The translations under genes and the position numbers were made by a program. A stretch of DNA of 8,713 nucleotides from positions 1 through 8,713 of the forward strand of contig JAFRKM010000003.1 in the NCBI GenBank assembly GCA_017431755.1, written 5' to 3'. This document shows, piece after piece, positions 1-6,201 of the stretch. The notes under the pieces were generated by a model. That model was given only the letters and a program-made list of their open reading frames with translations. It was not told the DNA's origin and ran no database searches. Origin of the DNA: Clostridia bacterium. Lineage in GTDB: Bacteria; Bacillota; Clostridia; Oscillospirales; Acutalibacteraceae. The first letter of the stretch is position 1. Each line of letters begins with the position of its first letter.

Positions 1-411
1 AGTAACAAAAGAAAAAAGAAAGCCGAAGAAATCTTAGAAAAAGTCGGCGCCCAAAACCACATAAATAAACCCATTGGTAAACTATCCGGCGGAGAACTGC
101 AAAGAGTTCTTTTAGCTTTCGCTTTAGAACCAATGCCCGATATTTTGCTTCTTGATGAACCTGTTTCCGCCGTAGACAGAAAAGGTATAAGCAGGTTTTA
201 CAGCATTATAACCGCTATGCGGAAAGATTTCCATATGCCTGTTGTTTTGGTTTCTCACGACTTGGGACATGTTATGAAATACGCAACATCTTACGCATTA
301 ATGAACCACACCATATCTGAAATTGGAAATGCAGATAATCTTTCAAAAAGCAAAAAAGTGCGCGAAGTGTTTGGGCTGGATACAGACAGAGGTGATTCTA
401 TATGGAAATAA
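1..411 (+). CDS. Metal-type ABC transporter ATP-binding protein, 3' part (ZnuC/MntA-like)
   Basis: This is the C-terminal 136 residues of an ABC ATPase; the start and Walker A lie upstream of the window. In the visible part the signature LSGGELQR is at residues 28-35, Walker B ILLLDEP at 48-54, the D-loop SAVD at 56-59 and the switch histidine in SHD at 85-87. These are the parts that close the ATP sandwich and hydrolyse ATP to power transport. The next gene is an ABC-3 family permease overlapping by 10 bp, so the pair most likely forms the cytoplasmic and membrane halves of a zinc or manganese importer. The metal cannot be read from this fragment, and the substrate-binding lipoprotein is not in the window. 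Family is certain; substrate is inferred from the partner. Confidence 0.93.
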   Translation, partial: SNKRKKKAEEILEKVGAQNHINKPIGKLSGGELQRVLLAFALEPMPDILLLDEPVSAVDRKGISRFYSIITAMRKDFHMPVVLVSHDLGHVMKYATSYALMNHTISEIGNADNLSKSKKVREVFGLDTDRGDSIWK

Positions 412-1247
412 TATATAATTTACTCGAAAATTTATTTCCTTTTTCTTGGGTTGAATTCACCTTTATGAAAAACGCTTTTTTGGCAATAATTCTTATAGCG
501 CCCTTATTTGGACTTGTAGGAACAATGATAGTAAACAACAAAATGTCCTTCTTTTCTGATGCAATGGGCCACTGCGCATTAACCGGAATTGCAATCGGCG
601 TAATGCTGGGCGTAGATAACATTGCGGTTTCCCTTTTGGGTTTTGCAATATTATTTTCACTGGGGATTTCAAGTATTATTGAATCAAAAATTTCTTCATC
701 GGACACTATAATTGGTGTATTTTCTTCTATGGGAATTGCCCTTGGAGTGGTGATTCTTTCCGCTCACGGCGGTTTTGCAAAATATTCGGGATATTTAATT
801 GGCGACATTCTTTCTATTACTCCAAAAGAAATTTTATATTTAGCCGCGGCTTTAATTGTGGTCATTTTAGTATGGTCTATATCATTTAATAAACTAATGA
901 TTGCAAGTTTAAACTCTGACATGGCAAAAAGCAAACAAATAAACGTAAAATTTTATAAAAACATATTTACTTTATTAATAGCTTTAATCGTGACTATATC
1001 TTTAAAATGGGTGGGAATATTAATTATCAATTCCCTTTTGGTTTTACCAGCAGCTTCAGCTAGAAATATTGTTAAAAACATGAAGTCATATCATCTGGTT
1101 TCTGTGCTGATTTCTCTGTTTTCCGGCATAACCGGTCTTATATGTTCATACTACCTCGGAACTTCCGCTGGAGCAACCATAGTTTTAATCTCTTCTATAA
1201 TATTTTTCTTAACATTTTTTATAAACAAATGCTACAATTTAAATTAA
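402..1247 (+). CDS. Metal ABC transporter permease, ABC-3 (ZnuB/MntB) family
   Basis: A 281-residue, strongly hydrophobic protein with about eight predicted membrane spans, the usual size for ABC-3 permeases. The family motif around the second helix is visible as SDAMGH at residues 52-57, where Asp53 and His57 occupy the polar positions conserved in zinc/manganese permeases; a late motif LVLPAASAR spans about 213-221. It would form the membrane channel through which Zn2+ or Mn2+ released by a binding protein passes, powered by the ATPase encoded just upstream. The ATG overlaps the end of that gene by 10 bp, and AGAGGTG at 388-394 is a well-placed ribosome site 7 nt upstream, so translation of the two is probably coupled. 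Zinc versus manganese versus iron cannot be decided from the sequence alone. Confidence 0.92.
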   Translation: MEIIYNLLENLFPFSWVEFTFMKNAFLAIILIAPLFGLVGTMIVNNKMSFFSDAMGHCALTGIAIGVMLGVDNIAVSLLGFAILFSLGISSIIESKISSSDTIIGVFSSMGIALGVVILSAHGGFAKYSGYLIGDILSITPKEILYLAAALIVVILVWSISFNKLMIASLNSDMAKSKQINVKFYKNIFTLLIALIVTISLKWVGILIINSLLVLPAASARNIVKNMKSYHLVSVLISLFSGITGLICSYYLGTSAGATIVLISSIIFFLTFFINKCYNLN

Positions 1248-1270
1248 AAATTGAAAAGTGAGGTACCCAA

Positions 1271-2422
1271 GTGAATCTGTTTAAATCCGTTTGGAATTCA
1301 TTCAAATATAGCGATAAATTTCTTTGGAGTATAATAATATTCATTGCCGTGTATGGCCTTTCATTAGTTGCAAGTATTTCAAGAGAAGGCTTTAATTATT
1401 TTAACATCCAATTTCTTTCTGTAATGGTTGGATTAATAGGCGCGCTGTTTTTACAAATTTTAGATTATAATTTTGTCTCTAAAAACGCCAAATGGATTGG
1501 CCTTTTTTGCATTGCTTTAATAATTTACACTCTATTCATGGGCGTCACCATAGAAGGCGCTTCGGGAGTAAATGCAAGGGCTTGGATAAAACTCCCCGGG
1601 GGAATAACTTTTCAGCCTTCCGAGCTTGTCAAAATCGGATTTATAATAACATTTGCAAAACACCTAGCAAAATTAAAAAAATCTGATAAAATAAAAAAAT
1701 TTAAAAATGTAGCACTATTAGGATTACATGCACTTGTACCAGTTGTACTTACTCATATGCAGGGCGACGACGGTGCTGCAATAATATTTTTATGCATTGC
1801 TTTAACAATGTCTTTTATGGCAGGGCTACCGCTAAGATATTTTGTTGCAATAATAATTCTGGGCGCTATATTAATGCCAATTGCTTGGAAATTCGTACTT
1901 GCAGATTATCAAAGACAAAGAATTTTAATCCAGCTCAACCCCGAAGGAGACCCCCTTAATATGGGATATCAGCAAATCCAAGGAAAACTTTCAATAGGTT
2001 CTGGCGGGCTTTTGGGATATGGCTTGTTTAATGGGCCAAGAGTTGCAAAAAACGTAGTACCAATCCAAGAAAGTGATTTTATCTTTTCCGTAGCCGGTGA
2101 AGAGCTGGGGTTCATAGGTTGTACTTTAATAATTTTTCTTTTGATTTTGCTCATTTTAAGAACGGGACATATAGCCAGAAAATCTAACGAATTAACAAGC
2201 TCACTAACATGCTTTGGATTTATCGGTCTCATTGCTTCACAAACTATTTTTAATTTGGGTATGTGCTTAAGCTTACTGCCTGTTATGGGCGTTACTTTAC
2301 CGTTTTTTAGTGTTGGAGGATCCTCTTCGGCTTGCCTTTACTTAGGAATAGGAATTTTACAAAATATTTATTTAAACAGAGATCAAACAAAAAAAGAAAT
2401 TATAGAAGAAAATCAGGAATGA
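1271..2422 (+). CDS. rodA: SEDS-family peptidoglycan glycosyltransferase, RodA type
   Basis: A 383-residue polytopic membrane protein of the SEDS family (RodA/FtsW/SpoVE), which polymerises lipid II into glycan strands together with a class B penicillin-binding protein. Visible family motifs are NARAWI (101-106), QPSELVK (115-121), a QGDDGAA segment (164-170) at the usual QPDLGTA position, YQRQRI (213-218), NPEGDP (223-228), SIGSGGLLGYGLF (241-253), the ESDFIF segment whose Asp269 aligns with the proposed catalytic aspartate, NLGM (328-331), and LPFFSVGGSS (343-352). The RILxxLNPExDP run and short tail favour RodA over FtsW. The GTG start is chosen because GTGAGG at 1258-1263 lies 7 nt upstream and the protein begins at the normal family position. 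It follows the permease by 23 bp and overlaps the next gene by 4 bp (ATGA). No partner PBP is in the window. Confidence 0.9.
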   Translation: MNLFKSVWNSFKYSDKFLWSIIIFIAVYGLSLVASISREGFNYFNIQFLSVMVGLIGALFLQILDYNFVSKNAKWIGLFCIALIIYTLFMGVTIEGASGVNARAWIKLPGGITFQPSELVKIGFIITFAKHLAKLKKSDKIKKFKNVALLGLHALVPVVLTHMQGDDGAAIIFLCIALTMSFMAGLPLRYFVAIIILGAILMPIAWKFVLADYQRQRILIQLNPEGDPLNMGYQQIQGKLSIGSGGLLGYGLFNGPRVAKNVVPIQESDFIFSVAGEELGFIGCTLIIFLLILLILRTGHIARKSNELTSSLTCFGFIGLIASQTIFNLGMCLSLLPVMGVTLPFFSVGGSSSACLYLGIGILQNIYLNRDQTKKEIIEENQE

Positions 2423-2931
2423 ACAATAATATACTTATATTATACGGTTCTCCACACAAAAACGGTAACACAAACAAACTATTAAATAGCTTTTTAAAAA
2501 ATCTTTTTTATGATAAAATAAACATTATAAACGCATATGAGAAATCTGCTCATCCTTGCATAGACTGCAAAAATTGCAGAAAAGAAGCAAAATGCGTATT
2601 TAAAGATCTTAATGATTTTGATAATTTTATAAAATCGTCAAACATATTAATTATTGCTTCGCCTATTTATAATCATTCACTTCCTTCCCCTCTTAAGGCA
2701 ATAATAGACCGCATGCAAAGGTATTACAGCGAAAAAATATTTTTAAAAACAAAAAATAATTACCCACCCAAAAAAGCGTTTATTTTACTTTCTCAGGGCT
2801 CAGACGAAAATTTAGAAAAAGAAATACTTTCTCAAATAACACCAAATTTAAAACTAATAAACACAAAAAGTATAGAAGTTTTCACGCTAAAAGCCACAGA
2901 TAAAAACAAAAATTCAAATTTTCATGCTTGA
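2419..2931 (+). CDS. Small NAD(P)H-dependent flavoprotein with Isf-like Cys motif
   Basis: A 170-residue protein of the flavodoxin-like NADPH-dependent FMN reductase/iron-sulfur flavoprotein group. The phosphate loop for FMN is LYGSPHKNGNTNKL (8-21), and ASPIYNHSLPSPLKAIIDR carries the second flavin-contacting region. Between them is C47-x2-C50-x2-C53-x5-C59, the compact spacing of iron-sulfur flavoproteins that bind a 4Fe-4S cluster; many relatives with similar cysteines remain uncharacterised, so a cluster is likely but not proven. The reading frame is open further upstream to an ATG at 2332, but that extension lies inside rodA; the start at 2419 gives the standard N-terminus (hydrophobic strand then GSP loop) and overlaps the rodA stop as ATGA, implying translational coupling. 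The C-terminus is short and Asn/Lys-rich. Substrate unknown; why it sits between rodA and a PASTA protein is unclear. Confidence 0.85.
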   Translation: MNNNILILYGSPHKNGNTNKLLNSFLKNLFYDKINIINAYEKSAHPCIDCKNCRKEAKCVFKDLNDFDNFIKSSNILIIASPIYNHSLPSPLKAIIDRMQRYYSEKIFLKTKNNYPPKKAFILLSQGSDENLEKEILSQITPNLKLINTKSIEVFTLKATDKNKNSNFHA

Positions 2932-2950
2932 TTTAAGGAGGATATTTTAA

Positions 2951-4597
2951 ATGAAAAATTTATGCCTAAACTGCTTTAAAGAATTTGAAGAAAATCGAAC
3001 AGAATGTCCTTTTTGTGGGTACCCTTTAAACGATACCCAAGACTTTCCATTTTTACCGCAAAAAACAGTCCTTGCACAAAGATATATCGTAGGTAAAAGT
3101 GCTGAAAAAAGCGGTGAATCTTTGGAATACATCGGCTATGATAAAATTAAAAAAGCAAAAATTTATATAAAAGAATTTTATCCCACTAACTTATGCTTCA
3201 GAGGTGATAATTTTATAACAGTTAAGCCAAAAACTGATTATAAAAGATTCTTCAATAAATTTCTTATGGACTTTTTAAAATATTTTAGATCCGTTGCCAG
3301 ACTTAGAAATCTACCGATGATAACATCAGTTTATGATATATTTGAAGAAAACGGGACCGCATATGTTATATCTGAATGGATAGAAGGCGAAACTTTAGAC
3401 AAATATTTAAGTAAGTTCGGCGGCTCTTTACAATGGGACAATGCAAAAATTTTGTTTATGCCTCTTTTATCTTCAATAAGCATTATGGAAAAAGCTGGGA
3501 TCAAACACCTGGGGATATCACCTGAGAACATGATAGTTACCCCCGACCACAAATTACGACTCGTGGGATTTGCAACCGAAAATCTTAGAAACAATCAATC
3601 TATCTTAGGCAAAGAACTTCACGAAGGATGCGCAGCAATAGAACAATATAAAGATCACTTCGATCCAAATGAATCCACAGATGTTTATGGATTTGCCGCA
3701 TCGCTTTTTCTGGCCCTTACCGGTGAATACCCCGAACCCGCACCAAAAAGAGAAAAAAACGATAAGTTACTAATGCCGCAAGATATTTTATCCTCTTTAC
3801 CAGAAAACGTAATAACAGCGCTAGCAAACGCCCTTAGAGTTTATCCAAATAACAGAACACTATCATTTGAAACGTTAAGAATCGAACTCGCAAACTCACC
3901 TGTATTACAAGTCAAAAATATAGAAAATGTAGAAGAATTTGACTATAGCCCCGAAAATAATAAAAGCAAACGCAATTCCAGCACTATATGGGCTATAGTT
4001 TCCGGTGTGTCCGCCCTTATCATTTTATGTGCAGCACTAACAGTTTATTGGTTTTGGCTAAGAAATAACTCAGGCACTACAAACGATGATACAACAACTG
4101 ATACTTCCGAGCAAATTTCATCCACAGACGATATTCCCGCTTTAGAACCCAATAATACCGAAACCTCAACTAATAAAACTTCAAACAAAATTAAAGTCCC
4201 AAATTTAGTAGGAAAAGTTTTTAAAAATATTCAAAACGACAGCTCCATTACAGATTACAAAGTTGCACTTTTAAACGAAGAATTTAACGACAATATAAAA
4301 GAAGGCTGTATATCATCTCAAACTCCGGAATATGGCCAAGAAATGGAGCAAGGCTCAACCATTGCCGTAAATGTAAGCAAAGGCCCCAAAAAAAGAGCGT
4401 TACCCAATATTACTGGTAAAACTTTATCAGAAGCCTCTCGATTAATAACCGCAGCAAAATTAGTTCCTATTCAATCTTCTGACTTTAGCAAAGAATATCC
4501 TGAAGGCGTTGTTATTGGATACAAAACCCACAAAGCCGGAGATACCGTAGACTATGGGTCCGAAGTTACTATAGTTGTAAGCCGCGGAGCTGTATAA
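2951..4597 (+). CDS. Zinc-ribbon, pseudokinase, single-TM, two-PASTA membrane protein
   Basis: A 548-residue protein with four parts. Residues 1-25 form a zinc ribbon (C5xxC8, C19xxC22). Residues about 42-315 follow the Hanks-type Ser/Thr kinase fold: the ATP lysine is kept (K74 in IYIKEFYP), and EQY at 231-233, the helix-F Asp244 in DVYGF and Arg302 align with kinases. However the glycine loop is lost, the helix-C Glu is absent, HRD is HLG (186-188, no catalytic Asp), and DFG is GFA (206-208, no metal Asp). It is therefore predicted to be catalytically dead. A single membrane helix spans about 346-370, then a Thr/Ser/Asn-rich linker (about 371-412), then two PASTA repeats (about 413-477 and 481-545), which in active PknB-type kinases bind peptidoglycan or lipid II outside the cell. 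AAGGAGG at 2935-2941 supports the ATG. It is 19 bp after the flavoprotein gene and probably ends the rodA operon. Confidence 0.88.
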   Translation: MKNLCLNCFKEFEENRTECPFCGYPLNDTQDFPFLPQKTVLAQRYIVGKSAEKSGESLEYIGYDKIKKAKIYIKEFYPTNLCFRGDNFITVKPKTDYKRFFNKFLMDFLKYFRSVARLRNLPMITSVYDIFEENGTAYVISEWIEGETLDKYLSKFGGSLQWDNAKILFMPLLSSISIMEKAGIKHLGISPENMIVTPDHKLRLVGFATENLRNNQSILGKELHEGCAAIEQYKDHFDPNESTDVYGFAASLFLALTGEYPEPAPKREKNDKLLMPQDILSSLPENVITALANALRVYPNNRTLSFETLRIELANSPVLQVKNIENVEEFDYSPENNKSKRNSSTIWAIVSGVSALIILCAALTVYWFWLRNNSGTTNDDTTTDTSEQISSTDDIPALEPNNTETSTNKTSNKIKVPNLVGKVFKNIQNDSSITDYKVALLNEEFNDNIKEGCISSQTPEYGQEMEQGSTIAVNVSKGPKKRALPNITGKTLSEASRLITAAKLVPIQSSDFSKEYPEGVVIGYKTHKAGDTVDYGSEVTIVVSRGAV

Positions 4598-4740
4598 ACA
4601 TAAGCATATTTCTGCATATATTTTTGTTTTTGTACTTAATTAATAGTATTTATAAGTTTTAACACCTGGCTTTCTAAACTATGGAAATTTTATTGGGCAA
4701 ATTTATTCAAATTTTAAATAAAAAAAAATATAATTATCCA

Positions 4741-4769
4741 TTGACATCACTACAAATAGGGAATATAAT
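4741..4769 (+). promoter_or_regulatory. Consensus sigma-A promoter of the nrdD operon
   Basis: TTGACA at 4741-4746 and TATAAT at 4764-4769 are both perfect matches to the vegetative consensus, with the optimal 17-bp spacer. Transcription is predicted to begin around 4776-4777. Such a strong unregulated core promoter would normally be kept in check by a repressor, which fits the two NrdR-like boxes overlapping it. It is the only convincing promoter found ahead of the 4859-8608 gene block. Confidence 0.88.
4747..4762. promoter_or_regulatory. Putative NrdR box 1 (in the -35/-10 spacer)
   Basis: TCACTACAAATAGGGA matches 11 of 16 positions of the known NrdR-box consensus acaCwAtATaTwGtgt, including the conserved C4, A6, A8, T11 and G13. 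It is a weaker match than box 2. Its placement gives it weight: it starts exactly 32 bp (about three helical turns) before box 2, leaving a 16-bp gap, which is the usual arrangement of paired NrdR sites, and it fills the promoter spacer. Confidence 0.62.
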
Positions 4770-4778
4770 ATTCACTGG

Positions 4779-4794
4779 ACACTATATATGGTGT
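4779..4794. promoter_or_regulatory. Putative NrdR box 2 (just downstream of the transcription start)
   Basis: ACACTATATATGGTGT is a near-perfect 16-bp palindrome, broken only by the T4783/G4790 pair, and matches 15 of 16 positions of the NrdR-box consensus acaCwAtATaTwGtgt. NrdR is a zinc-ribbon/ATP-cone repressor that shuts down ribonucleotide reductase genes when dATP is high. The site covers roughly +3 to +18 of the predicted transcript, and the third and fourth genes after the flavoprotein encode a redoxin and NrdD, so the match has the expected target. No nrdR gene is in the window. Confidence 0.82.
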
Positions 4795-4846
4795 TTTAAT
4801 AAACATAAACATCATATTAATACCAATAAATATTCATCTAGAAAAA

Positions 4847-4853
4847 AGAGGTG
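4847..4853 (+). promoter_or_regulatory. Ribosome binding site that fixes a TTG start
   Basis: AGAGGTG ends 5 nt before the TTG at 4859 (GAGG is 7 nt away). No in-frame ATG or GTG lies at a suitable distance, and the TTG gives the standard flavoprotein N-terminus, so this site decides the rare start codon. Confidence 0.8.
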
Positions 4854-4858
4854 TTGTT

Positions 4859-5401
4859 TTGAGCAAAAAAGTTCTAGTTTTATCAGGAAGTCCAAGAAGA
4901 AACGGAAATTCAGATTTACTTTGCAACGAATTTTTAAAAGGCGCAGTAGACGCCGGAAATAACGCTGAAAAAATATTTTTACGTGACAAAAACATCAATT
5001 ACTGTAACAGTTGTTATTATTGTGAAAAAAGCGGTGGAACATGCGCTATAAAAGATGACATGGCCGAAATTCTTGAAAAAATAGATCAAGCGGATGTTAT
5101 TGTAATGGCAAGTCCTGTTTATTTTTATTCCATAAATGCTCAAATAAAAGCACTTATTGACAGATGTGTTGCAAAGTGGACTAAAATTAAAAATAAAGAA
5201 TTTTATTATATAATGACATCCGGAGAAAATAGCAATACCGTTATGGATTGCACACTTGAATGTTTTCGTGGATTTGCAAGATGTCTTGAAGGCTCGGCCG
5301 AAAAAGGTATAATTTTTGCCAAAGGAGTCTATGAAAAAGGCGAAGTTAAAAACACAAAATATATGAACGAAGCTTATGAAATGGGAAAAAGTATAAGTTA
5401 A
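4859..5401 (+). CDS. Iron-sulfur-flavoprotein-like NAD(P)H oxidoreductase, first gene of the nrdD operon
   Basis: A 180-residue flavodoxin-fold protein of the NADPH-dependent FMN reductase/Isf group, starting at TTG. The FMN phosphate loop is LSGSPRRNGNSDLL (8-21), followed by C49-x2-C52-x2-C55-x6-C62 and the KDDM segment (65-68) typical of this family, then ASPVYFYSINAQIKALIDR as the second flavin-binding region. The cysteines are spaced as for a 4Fe-4S cluster. The C-terminal part has more cysteines (in TLECFRGFARC) that could be structural or redox active. It is the first gene after the NrdR-controlled promoter and precedes the effector-domain, redoxin and nrdD genes, so a role in moving electrons to the reductase is plausible but inferred. 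It is a paralogue in family terms of the protein encoded at 2419-2931. Natural electron donor and acceptor unknown. Confidence 0.87.
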   Translation: MSKKVLVLSGSPRRNGNSDLLCNEFLKGAVDAGNNAEKIFLRDKNINYCNSCYYCEKSGGTCAIKDDMAEILEKIDQADVIVMASPVYFYSINAQIKALIDRCVAKWTKIKNKEFYYIMTSGENSNTVMDCTLECFRGFARCLEGSAEKGIIFAKGVYEKGEVKNTKYMNEAYEMGKSIS

Positions 5402-5423
5402 TTACATTAATTCGGAGGAATCA

Positions 5424-5876
5424 ATGGCATACATATTAAAAGAAATTACAGTAAGAACAAACACCACCACAGAAGAAATTAGGCGCATAGAACAGTTATG
5501 GCAAGACGTAAATACAGGAAAATTACCCATTATTTTTGACAGTAAAAATAACTTTCAACAAGGCATCTCCCCTATTTCTAAATACAGCAATTATGAATCC
5601 GATGAAAACGGTAACTATGATTTAAGTATTTTAGGCGTGAATTCAAGTTTTTTTGAAAAATTAGAAAACGAAGTAAAAAAAGGGAAATATAAAAAATACG
5701 AGTCCACTGATAACAACATGATATTAAGCGCTAAAACCGCTTGGAAAACAGTATGGAAAGAGCAAAAAGAAGGCACTTTAAACCGAGCATTTAAAACTGA
5801 TTATGAAAGCACTGTACCTGCTAAATATACCAAAGATGGGAAAGCCCATTGTTACCTGTATATTTCAATTAAATAA
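5424..5876 (+). CDS. GyrI-like / AraC effector-binding-domain protein
   Basis: A 150-residue soluble protein that looks like a stand-alone GyrI-like (AraC/BmrR effector-binding) domain. I recognise it by overall pattern: N-terminal strand LKEITVRT (5-12), a helix ending in W26, the conserved loop SPISKYSNY (49-57) followed by ENGNYDLSI (61-69), paired tryptophans W107 and W111, the DYE motif (126-128) at the position of the ligand-contacting glutamate, and a final strand CYLYISI. There is no DNA-binding domain, so it is not itself a classical regulator; members of the superfamily bind small hydrophobic or cationic ligands or inhibit gyrase. GGAGG at 5414-5418 precedes the ATG, 22 bp after the flavoprotein stop. 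Its place inside a ribonucleotide reductase operon is unexplained. Ligand unknown. Confidence 0.72.
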   Translation: MAYILKEITVRTNTTTEEIRRIEQLWQDVNTGKLPIIFDSKNNFQQGISPISKYSNYESDENGNYDLSILGVNSSFFEKLENEVKKGKYKKYESTDNNMILSAKTAWKTVWKEQKEGTLNRAFKTDYESTVPAKYTKDGKAHCYLYISIK

Positions 5877-5949
5877 CTAGACTAACATCTTAAAAACAAC
5901 AAGGTACATTAAAAATAAAAGAAATTAATAAATTAAAAGGAGAAAAATC

Positions 5950-6183
5950 ATGGCAAAAATTATTCTTTACAGCAACGGCTGTCCAAAATGCAAAGTACTC
6001 AAAGCTAAATTAGAGGCAAAAAACATACCTTTTGAAGAAAATAATAATGTACAAGAACTTATTTCTATGAATATTAAGACCTTACCTATTCTTAAAGTTG
6101 ATGAAAATTTTCTAAACTTTTTAACAGCAAACGAATGGGTAAACGCTCAGCCAAACTATGGCCACTTAAAGCAAGGAAACTAA
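5950..6183 (+). CDS. Glutaredoxin-like redoxin (NrdH type) for NrdD
   Basis: A 77-residue thioredoxin-fold protein. The active-site dithiol is C11-P-K-C14 after the first strand (KIILYSNG), and the cis-proline loop is TLP at 44-46; the size matches NrdH/glutaredoxin-like redoxins. It is predicted to cycle between dithiol and disulfide in the cytoplasm and to deliver electrons to the reductase encoded 18 bp downstream. Redoxin-dependent class III reductases are known as an alternative to the formate-dependent E. coli type, and some archaeal and bacterial nrdD genes sit beside just such a small redoxin. AAAGGAG at 5936-5942 gives a good ribosome site. A 73-bp AT-rich gap separates it from the previous gene; I see no promoter there. 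Its own reductant is not certain: the flavoprotein at the head of the operon is a candidate. Confidence 0.85.
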   Translation: MAKIILYSNGCPKCKVLKAKLEAKNIPFEENNNVQELISMNIKTLPILKVDENFLNFLTANEWVNAQPNYGHLKQGN

Positions 6184-6201
6184 CAGAAGGGAGATTTATC
6201 A

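Larger units (their letters stand above)
4598..4858. other. Intergenic control region with no gene
   Basis: The first ~140 bp (4598-4740) are AT-rich; I see no GC-rich hairpin followed by a T run, so no convincing terminator for the left block, although T-rich stretches follow its stop codon. The A/T tracts at about 4710-4738, immediately upstream of the -35, resemble an UP element. The rest holds a consensus promoter, two NrdR-like boxes and an untranslated leader of about 80 nt, annotated separately. An open frame running through this region from 4681 has no ribosome site and a low-complexity Lys/Arg/Asn composition, and is not called. Confidence 0.75.

Noticed and set aside
398..706. Minus-strand open frame opposite the ABC permease gene
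   Set aside because: Antisense shadow of a clear permease gene with no family resemblance.
2332..2418. N-terminal extension of the first flavoprotein from an upstream ATG
   Set aside because: The extension lies within rodA, is a basic out-of-frame translation, and the family N-terminus begins at the ATG at 2419, which overlaps the rodA stop.
4598..4680. Terminator after the pseudokinase gene
   Set aside because: There are T-rich stretches, but repeats such as the two copies of GCATAT are direct rather than inverted, and no stable stem precedes the T runs.
4779..4794. Operator for a MarR- or HxlR-type redox regulator controlling the flavoprotein
   Set aside because: Considered first because the nearest gene is a flavoprotein, but the palindrome matches the NrdR-box consensus at 15 of 16 positions, has a partner site at the expected spacing and precedes nrdD.
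4681..4962. 93-codon plus-strand open frame across the intergenic region and into the flavoprotein gene
   Set aside because: It spans the promoter and both NrdR-like boxes, has no ribosome site, is rich in Lys/Arg/Asn low-complexity sequence and overlaps a well-supported gene out of frame.
5877..5949. Promoter or second NrdR site before the redoxin gene
   Set aside because: The 73-bp gap is AT-rich with only a ribosome site; I find neither a -35/-10 pair nor a match to the NrdR-box core.
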